Below, in pieces: positions 16,182-25,677 of a stretch of 64,000 nucleotides of DNA; positions within the stretch are counted from its first letter, which is position 1, and every line of letters begins with the position of its first letter. The translations under genes and the position numbers were made by a program. Below the pieces are notes generated by a model. It was not told the origin of the DNA. It did no database searches and saw only the letters and a program-made list of their open reading frames with translations. This stretch comes from Nonomuraea pusilla (GTDB lineage: Bacteria; Actinomycetota; Actinomycetes; Streptosporangiales; Streptosporangiaceae), in the NCBI RefSeq assembly GCF_900109355.1, contig NZ_FOBF01000009.1, positions 235,538-299,537 on the forward strand, written 5' to 3'.

Positions 16182-17111
16182 GTGCTGCATTTGCGACTGA
16201 TCTGCCCGGCCACCCGCACCGAGGAGGCCGCGACGGTGCTGGACGAGTGCACGGGCGTCACCAACATCGTCGTGCTCAAGGGCGCGGCGAGGGAGCCGGC
16301 GGGCGACCTGCTCCTCTGCGACGCCGCCCGCGAGGCCGTCAACGAGGTGATCGCCAAGCTCAAGTGGCTGGAGACCGAGGGGTCGATCGCGATCGAGCAG
16401 GTCGACCTCTCGCTCTCCAGGGCGGCCGAGCACGCCGTCGAGGAGGCTCCGGGCGCGCCCGACGACGCCGTCGTATGGGAGGAGTTCGCCCACAAGGTGC
16501 AGTCCGACTCCCGCATCACCTGGGCGTACCTGGCGTTCCTGGCGATCGCCACGCAGCTCGCCGGCATCGCCGTGGTGCTGAACTCCCCCATCCTGGTTGT
16601 CGGCGCGATGGTGCTCGGCCCCGAGTTCGGCGCCATCGCGGCCATCTGCTTCGGGCTGCTCGGCCTCAGGTGGCACCTGGTCGTCGGCGCGCTGCGCACG
16701 CTCGCCGTCGGGTTCACCGCGGCGATCGCCGTCACCTTCGCCTGCGCGTACGTGTCGTCCCTGCTGGGGTGGATCGACCTGAGCAGCCTGAGCGCCGACA
16801 ACAAGGAGGTGCACTTCATCGTCACCCCGGACAAGTGGTCGTTCATCGTGGCGCTGCTCGCCGGCGGTGCCGGGGTGCTGTCGGTCACGGCCGGCAAGTC
16901 GTCGGCGCTGATCGGCGTGTTCATCTCGGTCACCACCGTGCCCGCCGCCGGCTACCTCGCCGTCGCGCTCGCGCTGGGCGACTGGCCCGAGGTCGCGGGC
17001 TCGGTCTCGCAGCTCGCCGTGAACATCCTCGGCATGGTCATCTCGGGCACCGCGACCCTGCTCGTCCAGCGGAGATTCTGGCCTCAAGTAGGACACCGTT
17101 CATCCCTGTGA
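16182..17111 (+). CDS. DUF389 family membrane protein
   Basis: 309 residues. The N-terminal cytoplasmic part (VLHLRLICPATRTEEAATVLDECTGVTNIVVLKGAA) has the ferredoxin-like look of DUF389 proteins. About six hydrophobic segments follow (from ITWAYLAFLAIATQLAGIAVV onward), with the conserved LVVGAMVLGPEFGAIAAICFGL. Transport substrate unknown. The frame is open upstream to 16092, but the family starts near this GTG and the longer form would run over the divergent microprotein gene. No clear ribosome binding site. Confidence 0.85.
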   Translation: MLHLRLICPATRTEEAATVLDECTGVTNIVVLKGAAREPAGDLLLCDAAREAVNEVIAKLKWLETEGSIAIEQVDLSLSRAAEHAVEEAPGAPDDAVVWEEFAHKVQSDSRITWAYLAFLAIATQLAGIAVVLNSPILVVGAMVLGPEFGAIAAICFGLLGLRWHLVVGALRTLAVGFTAAIAVTFACAYVSSLLGWIDLSSLSADNKEVHFIVTPDKWSFIVALLAGGAGVLSVTAGKSSALIGVFISVTTVPAAGYLAVALALGDWPEVAGSVSQLAVNILGMVISGTATLLVQRRFWPQVGHRSSL

Positions 17112-17138
17112 ACGAGGCCGGGCCACCAGCCCTGCGGG

Positions 17139-17144
17139 TAGGGT
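17139..17144 (+). promoter_or_regulatory. -10 element of the ABC exporter operon (leaderless type)
   Basis: TAGGGT ends exactly 7 nt before the ATG at 17152; no ribosome binding site lies between, so the operon's first gene may be translated from a leaderless mRNA. Confidence 0.5.
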
Positions 17145-17151
17145 CCGGATC

Positions 17152-18060
17152 ATGCACATCCTCGCCACCGAGGGGCTGACCAAACGCTTCCCCACCGTCA
17201 CGGCCGTCGACCAGCTCACGGTCACCGTGGGGCCCGGCGTGACCGGCCTGGTGGGGGCCAACGGCGCGGGCAAGTCCACGCTGATCAAGATGCTGCTCGG
17301 CCTGCTCCCGCCCACCGCGGGCGCCGCCCGCGTCCTCGACATGGACGCCACCACGCGCGGCGCCGAGATCCGCAGGCTCGTCGGCTACATGCCGGAGCAC
17401 GACTGCCTCCCGCCCGACGTCTCGGCCACCGAACTGGTCGTCCACCTCGCCCGCATCTCCGGGCTGCCCCGCACCGCCGCCCGCGAGCGGGCCGCCGACG
17501 TCCTGCGCCACGTCGGCCTCGCCGAGGAGCGCTACCGGGCGATCGGCGGCTACTCCACCGGCATGAAGCAGCGCGTCAAGCTCGCGCAGGCCCTCGTCCA
17601 CGACCCCAAGCTGGTCTTCCTCGACGAGCCCACCAACGGGCTCGACCCGCGCGGACGCGACGAGATGCTGACCCTGATCAGGCGCATCGGCACCGAGTTC
17701 GGCATCAGCGTGCTCGTCACCTCGCACCTGCTCGGCGAACTGGAGCGCGTCTGCGACCACGTCATCGTGATCGACGCCGGCCGGCTGCTGCGCTCGTCCG
17801 CGATCGGCGAGTTCACCCAGGTCACGCGCACCGTCACCGTCGAGGTGGACGAGGGCACCGACGCGCTGGCGCAGCGGCTGGCCGCGACGGGCCAGCGGGT
17901 CACCCCGCACGGCAGGATGCTCCTGGTCGAGGTGCAGGGTCCGGGCACGTACGACGCCATCCGCGACGCGGCGGCGGACCTCGACCTGGCCCTCATCCGC
18001 CTCGAACAGGGACGCCACCGCATCGAGGACGTCTTCAGGGAGGAGGCCGCGAGTGTCTGA
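17152..18060 (+). CDS. ABC transporter ATP-binding protein
   Basis: 302-residue ATPase of an ABC-2 type exporter. Walker A GANGAGKST (35-43), Q-loop region VGYMPEHDCLPPD, signature YSTGMKQRVKLAQAL (the family's SGGQ is STGM here), Walker B LVFLDEPTNGLDP and switch His in VTSHLLGELERV. The C-terminal 80 residues form the regulatory extension usual in this group. It heads a four-gene operon with two ATPases and two permeases, all overlapping. Cargo unknown. Confidence 0.93.
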   Translation: MHILATEGLTKRFPTVTAVDQLTVTVGPGVTGLVGANGAGKSTLIKMLLGLLPPTAGAARVLDMDATTRGAEIRRLVGYMPEHDCLPPDVSATELVVHLARISGLPRTAARERAADVLRHVGLAEERYRAIGGYSTGMKQRVKLAQALVHDPKLVFLDEPTNGLDPRGRDEMLTLIRRIGTEFGISVLVTSHLLGELERVCDHVIVIDAGRLLRSSAIGEFTQVTRTVTVEVDEGTDALAQRLAATGQRVTPHGRMLLVEVQGPGTYDAIRDAAADLDLALIRLEQGRHRIEDVFREEAASV

Positions 18061-18910
18061 GATCTACGACATCGGCTACCGGCACTACGACGGCCCCAGG
18101 CTGGGCGCGGGCCACGCCGCGCGGGCGCTCACCGTCCACAGCCTGCGCGGCGTGTTCGGGCTGGGCCGCACCGCGCGCAGCAAGATCATGCCGTTCGCGC
18201 TGGGCGTCGTCATGCTGCTGCCCGCCGTCGTGTCCATCGCGCTGATGGCGCTGGCCAAGCAGCGCGGCATCCCCTACAGCGGCTTCGCGGTGATGATGCA
18301 GGCCGTGGTGGCGATCTTCCTGGCGTCGCAGGCGCCCACGGTCGTGGCCCCCGACCTGCGCCACCGGGTGCTGCCGCTGTACCTGTCGCGGCCCATCACC
18401 GTCGGCCAGTACGTCACCGCCAAGGTGTGCGCCATGACGGCCGCCGTGTTCCTGATCATCGCGGTGCCGCTCGTCCTCATGTTCGTCGGCGAACTGCTGG
18501 TGGACCTCGACGAGCCCCTCCCGACGAAGGAGTTCGCCGGCTCGCTGGTCATGGCGCTGGTGCTGTCGCTGCTGCTGTCGGCCTTCGGCCTGGCCATCGC
18601 CTCGTTCACGCCCCGGCGGGGGCTCGGCGTCGCCTCGGTGATCGCCGTCTACCTCCTGACGTGGGCGGCCGTCCCGATCCTGTACGCCACCTTCCAGTCC
18701 ACGGGCGACGAGTCCGGAGCCGCGTGGGCGTGGCTGCTGAACCCGTTCTGGCTGGTCGACTCCGTGCAGTCGTGGCTGTTCGGCACGCCGCCGCACTCCA
18801 TCGAGGGCGAGTACCCGAGCGGCCCGGCCTCGGCCCTGATCCTGGTGGTGCTGATCGCCGCCGCGCTGGCCGCGCTGGCGCTGCGTTACAGGAAGGCGGC
18901 CGCGCGATGA
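18053..18910 (+). CDS. ABC-2 type transporter permease
   Basis: 285 residues with about six membrane segments (near 45-65, 78-95, 124-150, 165-185, 195-215, 260-280). The VVAPDLRHRVLPLYLSRPITVGQYVTAK loop is typical of ABC-2 permeases. GTG start at 18053 lies 8 bp inside the preceding ATPase gene; the stop overlaps the next ATG by 4 bp. It probably pairs with one or both ATPases. Confidence 0.9.
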   Translation: MSEIYDIGYRHYDGPRLGAGHAARALTVHSLRGVFGLGRTARSKIMPFALGVVMLLPAVVSIALMALAKQRGIPYSGFAVMMQAVVAIFLASQAPTVVAPDLRHRVLPLYLSRPITVGQYVTAKVCAMTAAVFLIIAVPLVLMFVGELLVDLDEPLPTKEFAGSLVMALVLSLLLSAFGLAIASFTPRRGLGVASVIAVYLLTWAAVPILYATFQSTGDESGAAWAWLLNPFWLVDSVQSWLFGTPPHSIEGEYPSGPASALILVVLIAAALAALALRYRKAAAR

Positions 18911-19821
18911 AGATCGAGCTCTCGCAGGTCTCGCGCTGGTACGGCAACGTGGTGGCGGTCAACGACGTCACGATGACGATCGGCCCGGGGGTGACCGGCC
19001 TGCTCGGCCCGAACGGCGCGGGCAAGTCCACGCTCCTGCACATGATGGCGGGCTTCCTCGCGCCGTCGAACGGCACGGTCACGCTCGACGGCACCCGCGT
19101 CTGGAAGAACCACGACATCTACCGGCACATCGGATTGGTGCCGGAGCGGGAGGGCGTGTACGGCTTCCTGACCGGCTGGCAGTTCGTCCTGTCCGCCGCG
19201 AAGCTCCACGGCCTGCCCGACCCCGACGCCGCCGCCCGCAAGGCCCTCGCCACCGTCGAGATGGAGGAGCCCAAGGACCGCAGGGTCGAGACGTACTCGA
19301 AGGGCATGCGACAGCGCGTCAAGGTCGCCGCCGCCCTCGTCCACGACCCGGCCGTCCTGCTGCTCGACGAGCCGTTCAACGGCATGGACCCCCGCCAGCG
19401 CCTCCACCTCATGGACCTCATCAAGACCATGGGCGCCGCCGGCAAGACCATCCTGTTCAGCTCCCACATCCTGGAGGAGGTCGAACGGGTCGCCCAGCAC
19501 ATCGAGGTGCTGGTCTCCGGACGGCACGCCGCCTCCGGCGACTTCCGCGAGATCCGGCGGCTCATGACCGACCGCCCCCACCTGTTCAAGATCCGCTCCA
19601 GCGACGACAGGGCGCTCGCCGCCGCGCTCATCCGCGACCAGTCGGCGGGCGGCATCACGCTGCGCCCCGACGGGCTGGAGGTGCAGGCGACCGAGTTCCG
19701 CCGCTTCGCCCGGCTCCTGCCCCGCGTCGCCCGCGCCGAGGGCGTCCACCTGCTCGAGGTCTCCCCCGCGGACGAGGACCTGGAGAGCGTCTTCTCCTAC
19801 CTGATCAACCGGAGCGCCTGA
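18907..19821 (+). CDS. ABC transporter ATP-binding protein
   Basis: 304-residue second ATPase of the operon. Walker A GPNGAGKST (34-42), signature YSKGMRQRVKVAAAL, Walker B VLLLDEPFNGMDP and switch His SSHILEEVERV. The start ATG at 18907 overlaps the permease stop (ATGA); the frame is open further upstream but that part is a shadow of the permease. Together with the first ATPase it may form a heterodimeric motor, or there may be two separate exporters. Confidence 0.93.
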   Translation: MKIELSQVSRWYGNVVAVNDVTMTIGPGVTGLLGPNGAGKSTLLHMMAGFLAPSNGTVTLDGTRVWKNHDIYRHIGLVPEREGVYGFLTGWQFVLSAAKLHGLPDPDAAARKALATVEMEEPKDRRVETYSKGMRQRVKVAAALVHDPAVLLLDEPFNGMDPRQRLHLMDLIKTMGAAGKTILFSSHILEEVERVAQHIEVLVSGRHAASGDFREIRRLMTDRPHLFKIRSSDDRALAAALIRDQSAGGITLRPDGLEVQATEFRRFARLLPRVARAEGVHLLEVSPADEDLESVFSYLINRSA

Positions 19822-20537
19822 TGAACACCGTGGTCGCCGGCATCACCTACCGCGCCCTGCTGGGCAGGCGGCGCGTCGTCCTGCTCCTGCTGCTGCCCAT
19901 GGCCCTCGTCGGCCTGGCCGTGCTGCTCCTCGCCTTCGGCGCCGCCGACCAGCGCACGGCCATGCAGCTCATGGACAAGTTCGCGATCGGCACCATGCTG
20001 CCCCTGCTCGGCCTCATCGCCGGCACGGGCGTGATCGCCCCCGAGATCGACGACGGCACCATCCTGCACCTGATGTCCAAGCCGATCTCGCGGCCCGTGA
20101 TCGTCCAGACCAAGTTCCTCGTCGCCGCCTCGCTGCTGGCGCTGTTCGCGGCCGTGCCCACGTACGCGGCCGGCTGGCTGCTCGTACGCAACGAGGACGG
20201 CATCGCCCCGGGCTTCGCGCTCGGCGCGCTCGTCGCGGGCGTCGCGTACGCGGCGGTCTTCCTCCTCCTCGGCATCGTCACCAGGCACGCCGTCACCATC
20301 GGCATCGTCTACGCGCTGGTGTGGGAGGGCCTGGTGGGCAACTTCGTGCCGGGGGCCCGCAAGCTCTCCATCCAGCAGTGGGCCAAGTCGATCGCCGACC
20401 AGATCTCCGACTCCGCCTTCCTGCGCGCCGACGTGACGATAAGCTTCGCCGTCCCGGCGCTTGTCGTCGTCACGGTGATCGCAGTCGTCTGGGCGGGCCG
20501 GCGCCTGCGTGTCTTCTCCCTCACGGGCGACGAGTAG
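19821..20537 (+). CDS. ABC-2 type transporter permease
   Basis: 238 residues with about six hydrophobic segments; the motif GVIAPEIDDGTILHLMSKPISRPVIVQTKFL corresponds to the cytoplasmic loop of ABC-2 permeases and parallels the loop of the other permease. The ATG shares one base with the stop of the preceding ATPase. It is the last exporter gene; a NACHT gene starts 45 bp later. Confidence 0.9.
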   Translation: MNTVVAGITYRALLGRRRVVLLLLLPMALVGLAVLLLAFGAADQRTAMQLMDKFAIGTMLPLLGLIAGTGVIAPEIDDGTILHLMSKPISRPVIVQTKFLVAASLLALFAAVPTYAAGWLLVRNEDGIAPGFALGALVAGVAYAAVFLLLGIVTRHAVTIGIVYALVWEGLVGNFVPGARKLSIQQWAKSIADQISDSAFLRADVTISFAVPALVVVTVIAVVWAGRRLRVFSLTGDE

Positions 20538-20582
20538 CGGCGGGGCGAGACCGCCGCCAACTCATCCCCGCGAGGCCACATC

Positions 20583-23500
20583 TTGACCGAGATCATCGTC
20601 GCGCTCATCGGACTGGTCGGCGTCCTGGTCACGGCCGTCTTCGGCTACGTCCAGTGGCGCAGGACCCAACTCCATGCGATGGCCAGGGAGCGGCCTCCCA
20701 CAGTGCCCGCGCCGCGGACGAGGACCGAGGAGAAGGCCCTCGACCGGCGGCGCGGCCCGCTCCTGGAGCGCCTGGCCGACGACCTGCGCCACGTCTCGCT
20801 GCTCAACCGGGCCAGGCCGCTCGACCTCGACACGCTGTACGTGCAGCTGCGCATGCACAACCAGGAGCCCCTGCGGTACGTGCAGCCGCAGGAGATCCAG
20901 GACCTTCGCGGCAAGGAGTTCACCGACCTCCACCGGCTCACCAGGGCCCGCCAGGAGGAGCGGGCAGGGGAGCCGCTCACGCCCGAGGAGGCGCTGACGA
21001 GGCTGCGGCGCGTCGTCGTCCTCGGCGACCCCGGCGCGGGCAAGACCACCATGCTCCGCTACCTGGCGCTCCAGGCGGCGCGCGGCAGCCTGTCCGGCAC
21101 GCCCTGCCTGCCGGTCTTCGTGGAGTTACGGCAATTCGTCCGGACCGAGGCCCCCGACCTGCTGGCCTACGTCCAGCAGGCCTGGGCCGAACGCTACGGC
21201 GAGCGCGACGCCGCCGACCTCGCCGACCACGCCCTCACCAAGGGCGAGGCGGTGCTGCTCCTCGACGGCCTGGACGAGGTGCTGGGCGGCGAGAGCCGCG
21301 ACGCCGCCGACCAGGTCTACCGCAAGGTCGTGCAGGAGATCGACCGCCTGGCCGCCCGCTACCCCGACGCCCGCATCGCGGTGACCTGCCGCAGGGCCGG
21401 CTGGCGCGGCCAGCTCCCCGCGTTCAGGACGCTGGAGGTGCTCGACTTCGACGACGCCCAGATCAAGGTGTTCGTCACGCACTGGTTCGAGTCCGACCCG
21501 GCCAGGGCGGCAGGGCTGACCGCCGCGCTCGGGCGCAACGCCCGCATCAGGACGCTGAGCGCGAACCCGCTGCTGCTCTCCCTCATCGCGATCGTCTACG
21601 AGAGCGACCTCGAACTGCCCGAGCGCCGCTCCGAGCTGTACAAGCGCACGGTCAGCGTGCTGCTCAGCGAGTGGGACGCCCACCGCGACATCAGGCGCTT
21701 CGCCCGCTTCACCAGCGACCGCAAGCGCGACCTGCTGGAGGAGATCGCCTGGCACTTCCACCGCCAGGGCCTGGCGTACTTCCCCAAGGACGAACTGCTC
21801 AAGATGATCGCCGACTTCCTGCCGTCGATCGCGCTCGACCCCGTCGACGCCCCGCACATCCTCACGGAGATCACCGAGCAGTACGGCCTGCTGAAGGAGC
21901 AGGCGCACGAGGTCTACGGCTTCCTGCACCTGACCCTGCAGGAGTTCTTCGCCGCCGAGGTGGCCGCCAGGGTCGGATATCCCGCCATCGAGGAGATCAG
22001 CAGGGCCCGGCACGACCCGTGGTGGGAGGAGGTCATCCTCCTGCTGGCCGGCCGCCTGCACGACGCGACGCCGCTCCTGCTCGGCCTGCTCGACCGCACC
22101 GGCGAGCCGCCGCCCGGCGAACCCGTGGCGGCCCGCGACGACCTGTTCCACAGCGACCTGTTCCTCGCCGCGCGCTGCCTCGGCGGCGTGCCCAGGGTCA
22201 AGGCCGCCTGGCTGCGCGAGCGCGTCGTCGCCGAGGTGCGGGCGATCATGCTGGAGTCGACCCACGAGTTCCTGTACGTCGAGGCCGCCCGCCTGTACGC
22301 CGAGATCTGCCCGGGCGAGCCCGTCACCCGCGCGACGCTCCCGCCCGACCGGCGCGAGCGCATCGCCGAGGCGCTGAACCTCGACGACCTCGACCCCGTC
22401 GGCACGTTCACCGCGCCCGTCCCGAACGACCTGGCCGCGTACGCCCGCGTCCTCGACGACCTCGGCCTCACCCACGACGCCGGCCCGAAGGCCCTCGCCC
22501 CGCTCGCGCCCGAATGGCTCGCCCGGCTCGCGCCCCACTACCGCCACCCGGAGGCGGCGAACGCCCTCGCCGGCCTCGTCGAGGCGGCCGGCGCCGAACG
22601 CGTCTCGGCCGCCGTCCCCGCCGTGCGCTCTCTCATGGAGACCGCGCTGGAGGACACCGCGGCCGAACAGCTCCTCACCCCGTGCAGGAAGGCCCTGGTC
22701 AGGCTGGAGGTGATCCGGCCGGAAGAGCTCTGGGACCTGCTCGCCTGGGGCCGCTCCGGCCAGGAGGGCGGCCTGGTCGAACTCCTGACCGAGGCCGACC
22801 CGTCCGCCGGCTGGCGGCCGCTGTTCGACGCGCTCGTCGATCCGCGCACCGACACGTACTACACCGACGAGCTGAGCAGGCACCTCGCCGCCACCCGCGA
22901 CCCCGAGCTCGTCGGGCCCGTGCTGTCGTCCCTCCGCAACCACGACATCCCGTGGCCGGTGCGCTGGCACCTGTGCGAGACACTCGACGCCTTCGACACC
23001 CGCGAACCGCTCATGAAGATCGTCAACGACGACGGCGAGCACCGCATGGTCCGCATCGGCTGCGCCGCCACCCTGGTCAGGCAGGGCCACAGGGACGGCG
23101 TGCCCACCCTGCTCGACGCCGTACGCGACGACGTCATCACCAGCGACAGCCTGCGCACCCGCCACCACGTCAGCCCGTTCGGCTACCTGTACTACTTCGC
23201 CAACCCGGCCAGGCGGGTCTTCCAGGCGCTCGGCAAGTGCGGCGACCCGGCCGTCGCCCCCACGCTGCTCGCCTGCTTCGACCTCGCCGTCGCCGCCGCG
23301 CCGCCCACCAGCGACCAACCGGCCATCTCCGGCAAGGCCGACCTCCTGGTCGACGCGCTGGCCGACGCCGCGCCCGACGAGATCAACCACAGGCTGCTCG
23401 GCCTGCTCGGCGAGATCGCGCCCGTCCGGCGCTGGCGGGGCGTCTACACCCTCGGCTACGAGCTGCGCACCGCGCTCAGGCCCGGGCAGACGGCCCGCAC

Positions 23501-23732
23501 GCTGGCCGCCCTGCGCGCCATGGACCTCCCCATGGGCGCCGCGTCCGACCTGTCCAGGCTGCTCGAAGAGGTCGGCGACATCGCCGGCGACTCCGCCACC
23601 GTCGCCGAACTCGTCGCCGTCCTCGACGACCCCGAGCCGCTCTGGGACCGCGCCGCCGCCCTCACCGCCCTCCACAAGGTCAGCAGGCGCGCCCGCGTCC
23701 GCATCACGCCGGACATCCGCATGGAGGGCTGA
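20583..23732 (+). CDS. NACHT-domain NTPase with N-terminal membrane anchor and helical-repeat C-terminus
   Basis: 1049 residues. An N-terminal membrane helix (about 4-23) is followed by a linker and a NACHT/STAND NTPase: Walker A VVLGDPGAGKTT (145-156), Walker B AVLLLDGLDEVLGG (223-236, with the D-G-L-D-E pair typical of NACHT), sensor region RIAVTCRRAGW and winged-helix-like FLHLTLQEFFAAEV. The C-terminal half is Leu/Ala/Asp-rich and helical, with HEAT-like repeats (AATLVRQGHRDGVPTLLDAV). Bacterial NACHT proteins of this layout include anti-phage NLR-like proteins, but the effector here is not recognisable beyond the membrane helix. It is probably co-transcribed with the ABC exporter. TTG start, no strong ribosome binding site. 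Confidence 0.85.
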   Translation: MTEIIVALIGLVGVLVTAVFGYVQWRRTQLHAMARERPPTVPAPRTRTEEKALDRRRGPLLERLADDLRHVSLLNRARPLDLDTLYVQLRMHNQEPLRYVQPQEIQDLRGKEFTDLHRLTRARQEERAGEPLTPEEALTRLRRVVVLGDPGAGKTTMLRYLALQAARGSLSGTPCLPVFVELRQFVRTEAPDLLAYVQQAWAERYGERDAADLADHALTKGEAVLLLDGLDEVLGGESRDAADQVYRKVVQEIDRLAARYPDARIAVTCRRAGWRGQLPAFRTLEVLDFDDAQIKVFVTHWFESDPARAAGLTAALGRNARIRTLSANPLLLSLIAIVYESDLELPERRSELYKRTVSVLLSEWDAHRDIRRFARFTSDRKRDLLEEIAWHFHRQGLAYFPKDELLKMIADFLPSIALDPVDAPHILTEITEQYGLLKEQAHEVYGFLHLTLQEFFAAEVAARVGYPAIEEISRARHDPWWEEVILLLAGRLHDATPLLLGLLDRTGEPPPGEPVAARDDLFHSDLFLAARCLGGVPRVKAAWLRERVVAEVRAIMLESTHEFLYVEAARLYAEICPGEPVTRATLPPDRRERIAEALNLDDLDPVGTFTAPVPNDLAAYARVLDDLGLTHDAGPKALAPLAPEWLARLAPHYRHPEAANALAGLVEAAGAERVSAAVPAVRSLMETALEDTAAEQLLTPCRKALVRLEVIRPEELWDLLAWGRSGQEGGLVELLTEADPSAGWRPLFDALVDPRTDTYYTDELSRHLAATRDPELVGPVLSSLRNHDIPWPVRWHLCETLDAFDTREPLMKIVNDDGEHRMVRIGCAATLVRQGHRDGVPTLLDAVRDDVITSDSLRTRHHVSPFGYLYYFANPARRVFQALGKCGDPAVAPTLLACFDLAVAAAPPTSDQPAISGKADLLVDALADAAPDEINHRLLGLLGEIAPVRRWRGVYTLGYELRTALRPGQTARTLAALRAMDLPMGAASDLSRLLEEVGDIAGDSATVAELVAVLDDPEPLWDRAAALTALHKVSRRARVRITPDIRMEG

Positions 23733-23743
23733 CGACAACGCAG

Positions 23744-23773
23744 AAGGGGCACGGCGTGTCCGCCGTGCCCCTT
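23744..23773. terminator. Bidirectional terminator between the NACHT gene and glmM
   Basis: AAGGGGCACGGCG and CGCCGTGCCCCTT form a perfect 13-bp stem with a 4-nt loop, lying between two convergent genes (stops at 23732 and 23785). The AA/TT ends give short U-runs in both directions. Confidence 0.85.
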
Positions 23774-23784
23774 CCGGGAGAGTG

Positions 23785-25131
23785 TCAGGCGCAGGCCGTG
23801 CGCACCACGTCCGCCAGGCGGCCCGCCACCTCCGTGGCGTGCTCCTCCGACGCGGCCTCGACCATCACCCTGATCATCGGCTCGGTGCCGCTCGGCCTGA
23901 TCAGCACCCGGCCGGCGTCGCCCAGCTCCGCCTCGGCCTGGGCCACCGCCTCGATGAGCTCCGGCACCGACGCCTTGCCCCTGTCGACGCCCTTGACGTT
24001 GATCAGGATCTGCGGGAGCGGAGTCATCACGGAGGCCAGCTCCTTCAACGTCACACCGGACTTGGCCACCACCGCGAGCAGGTGGAGCGAGGTCAGCAGG
24101 CCGTCACCCGTGGTGGCGTGGTCGAGCATGATGACATGCCCCGACTGCTCGCCGCCCAGGTTGTAGCCGTCGGACTTCATCCGCTCCAGCACGTAACGGT
24201 CGCCCACCGCGGTCTCGACCACGGTGATGCCCGCCTCGCGCATCGCCAGCTTGAAGCCCAGGTTGGACATCACGGTCGCGACCACGGTGTCCTTCGCCAG
24301 CAGGCCCTCGTCGCGCATCGCGCGGGCCAGCACGGCCATGATGTGGTCGCCGTCGACGACGACGCCCGTGTGATCGACCGCCAGGCAGCGGTCGGCGTCG
24401 CCGTCGTACGCCACGCCGAGGTGCGCCCCGCGCGACACGACCACCTGCCGCAGCCGGTCGAGATGCGTGGAGCCGTAGCCGTCGTTGATGTTGAGCCCGT
24501 CGGGCCTGGCACCGATCGCCTCGACCCGCGCGCCCGCCCGCACCAGCGCCTCCGGCGCCACCATGTGCGCCGCGCCGTGCGCGCAGTCGACCACGACGTC
24601 GAGCCCGTCGAGCGAGGCCCCGACGGTGGTCAGCACGTGCGAGATGTAGCGGTCGGCCTCGCCGTAGGCGTCGCGCACCCGCCCCACGCCCGAGCCGACC
24701 GGGAAGCTCCAGTCCTCGCCGAGCCGCCGCTCGATCTCGTCCTCGACCGCGTCGGACAGCTTGAAGCCGCCCCGGGCGAGGAACTTGATGCCGTTGTCCG
24801 GGGCCGGGTTGTGCGACGCGGACAGCATGACGCCGAGGTCGGCGCCGAGCGCGGCCGTGAGGTGGGCGACGGCCGGGGTGGGCAGCACGCCGAGGCGCAG
24901 CACATCCACTCCGGACGACGCGAGGCCGGCGACCACAGCGGCCTCGAGGAACTCTCCCGAGGCACGCGGGTCCCGGCCCACGACCGCCACCGGGCGACGC
25001 CCGGTGGCGGTGAACACTCCTGCATCGCCGAGGACGTGAGCGGCCGCGACCGAAAGGTCCATGGCCAGCTCGGCGGTGAGGTCGCGGCCCGCGACCCCAC
25101 GTACCCCGTCGGTGCCGAAGAGGCGCGCCAA
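23785..25131 (-). CDS. glmM: Phosphoglucosamine mutase
   Basis: Converts glucosamine-6-P to glucosamine-1-P for UDP-GlcNAc and peptidoglycan. From a TTG at 25131 the protein (448 residues, normal length) begins ARLFGTDGVRGVAGRDLTAELA. The phosphoserine loop is MLSASHNPAPDNGIKF, the metal loop DGDADRCLAVD, the sugar loop GGEQSGHVI and the phosphate loop RPSGTEPMIRVM. The TTG lies one base after the rpsI stop, so it is coupled to rpsI. The frame runs on upstream to 25209 but that overlaps rpsI and has no family similarity. Confidence 0.97.
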   Translation of the reverse strand: MARLFGTDGVRGVAGRDLTAELAMDLSVAAAHVLGDAGVFTATGRRPVAVVGRDPRASGEFLEAAVVAGLASSGVDVLRLGVLPTPAVAHLTAALGADLGVMLSASHNPAPDNGIKFLARGGFKLSDAVEDEIERRLGEDWSFPVGSGVGRVRDAYGEADRYISHVLTTVGASLDGLDVVVDCAHGAAHMVAPEALVRAGARVEAIGARPDGLNINDGYGSTHLDRLRQVVVSRGAHLGVAYDGDADRCLAVDHTGVVVDGDHIMAVLARAMRDEGLLAKDTVVATVMSNLGFKLAMREAGITVVETAVGDRYVLERMKSDGYNLGGEQSGHVIMLDHATTGDGLLTSLHLLAVVAKSGVTLKELASVMTPLPQILINVKGVDRGKASVPELIEAVAQAEAELGDAGRVLIRPSGTEPMIRVMVEAASEEHATEVAGRLADVVRTACA

Positions 25132-25132
25132 T

Positions 25133-25651
25133 TTAGCGCTTGCTGTACTGCGGAGCCTTGCGGGCCTTCTTGAGGCCGTACTTCTTCCGCTCCGTGGCGC
25201 GGGCGTCACGGGTGAGGAAGCCGGCCTTCTTCAGCGGCGGGCGGTTGACCTCGACGTCGAGGATCGCCAGCGCACGCGACAGGCCCATGCGCAGCGCGCC
25301 GGCCTGGCCGGTCACGCCGCCGCCGTCGATGCGGGCGATGACGTCGAACGCCTCCTCGGCGCCGAGCACCACGAAGGGCTCGTTGACGATCTGCTGGTGG
25401 ACCTTGTTGGGGAAGTAGACGTCCAGCGAACGACCGTTGATCGTCCACTTGCCGGTGCCCGGGACGATGCGCACGCGGGCGATCGCCTCCTTACGGCGAC
25501 CGGTGCCGTACGAGTTGCCCGTGGTCACGGGCTTGCGCACGGGAGCGTCAGCGCTGGCGGTGGATTCGGTGGTGTACTCGGAAGGGAACTCCTCGCCGGA
25601 GTAGTCCTCCAGCTCGGCCTCGACGGCCTCGACACCGGTGGGCTCAGCCAC
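25133..25651 (-). CDS. rpsI: 30S ribosomal protein S9
   Basis: 172 residues. The conserved core starts near YGTGRRKEAIARVRI and ends with the universal KYGLKKARKAPQYSKR tail that reaches the P-site tRNA. The first about 45 residues (MAEPTGVEAVEAELEDYSGEE...) are an acidic extension typical of high-GC actinobacteria. Standard partner of rplM, 26 bp downstream of it. Confidence 0.98.
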   Translation of the reverse strand: MAEPTGVEAVEAELEDYSGEEFPSEYTTESTASADAPVRKPVTTGNSYGTGRRKEAIARVRIVPGTGKWTINGRSLDVYFPNKVHQQIVNEPFVVLGAEEAFDVIARIDGGGVTGQAGALRMGLSRALAILDVEVNRPPLKKAGFLTRDARATERKKYGLKKARKAPQYSKR

Positions 25652-25677
25652 GGTTCTCCTCTAACTCTTTCGAACTA

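Noticed and set aside
20321..24166. 1281-codon plus-strand frame and an 870-codon minus frame (21126-23738)
   Set aside because: Both are shadows of the NACHT gene, which alone shows NTPase motifs in order.
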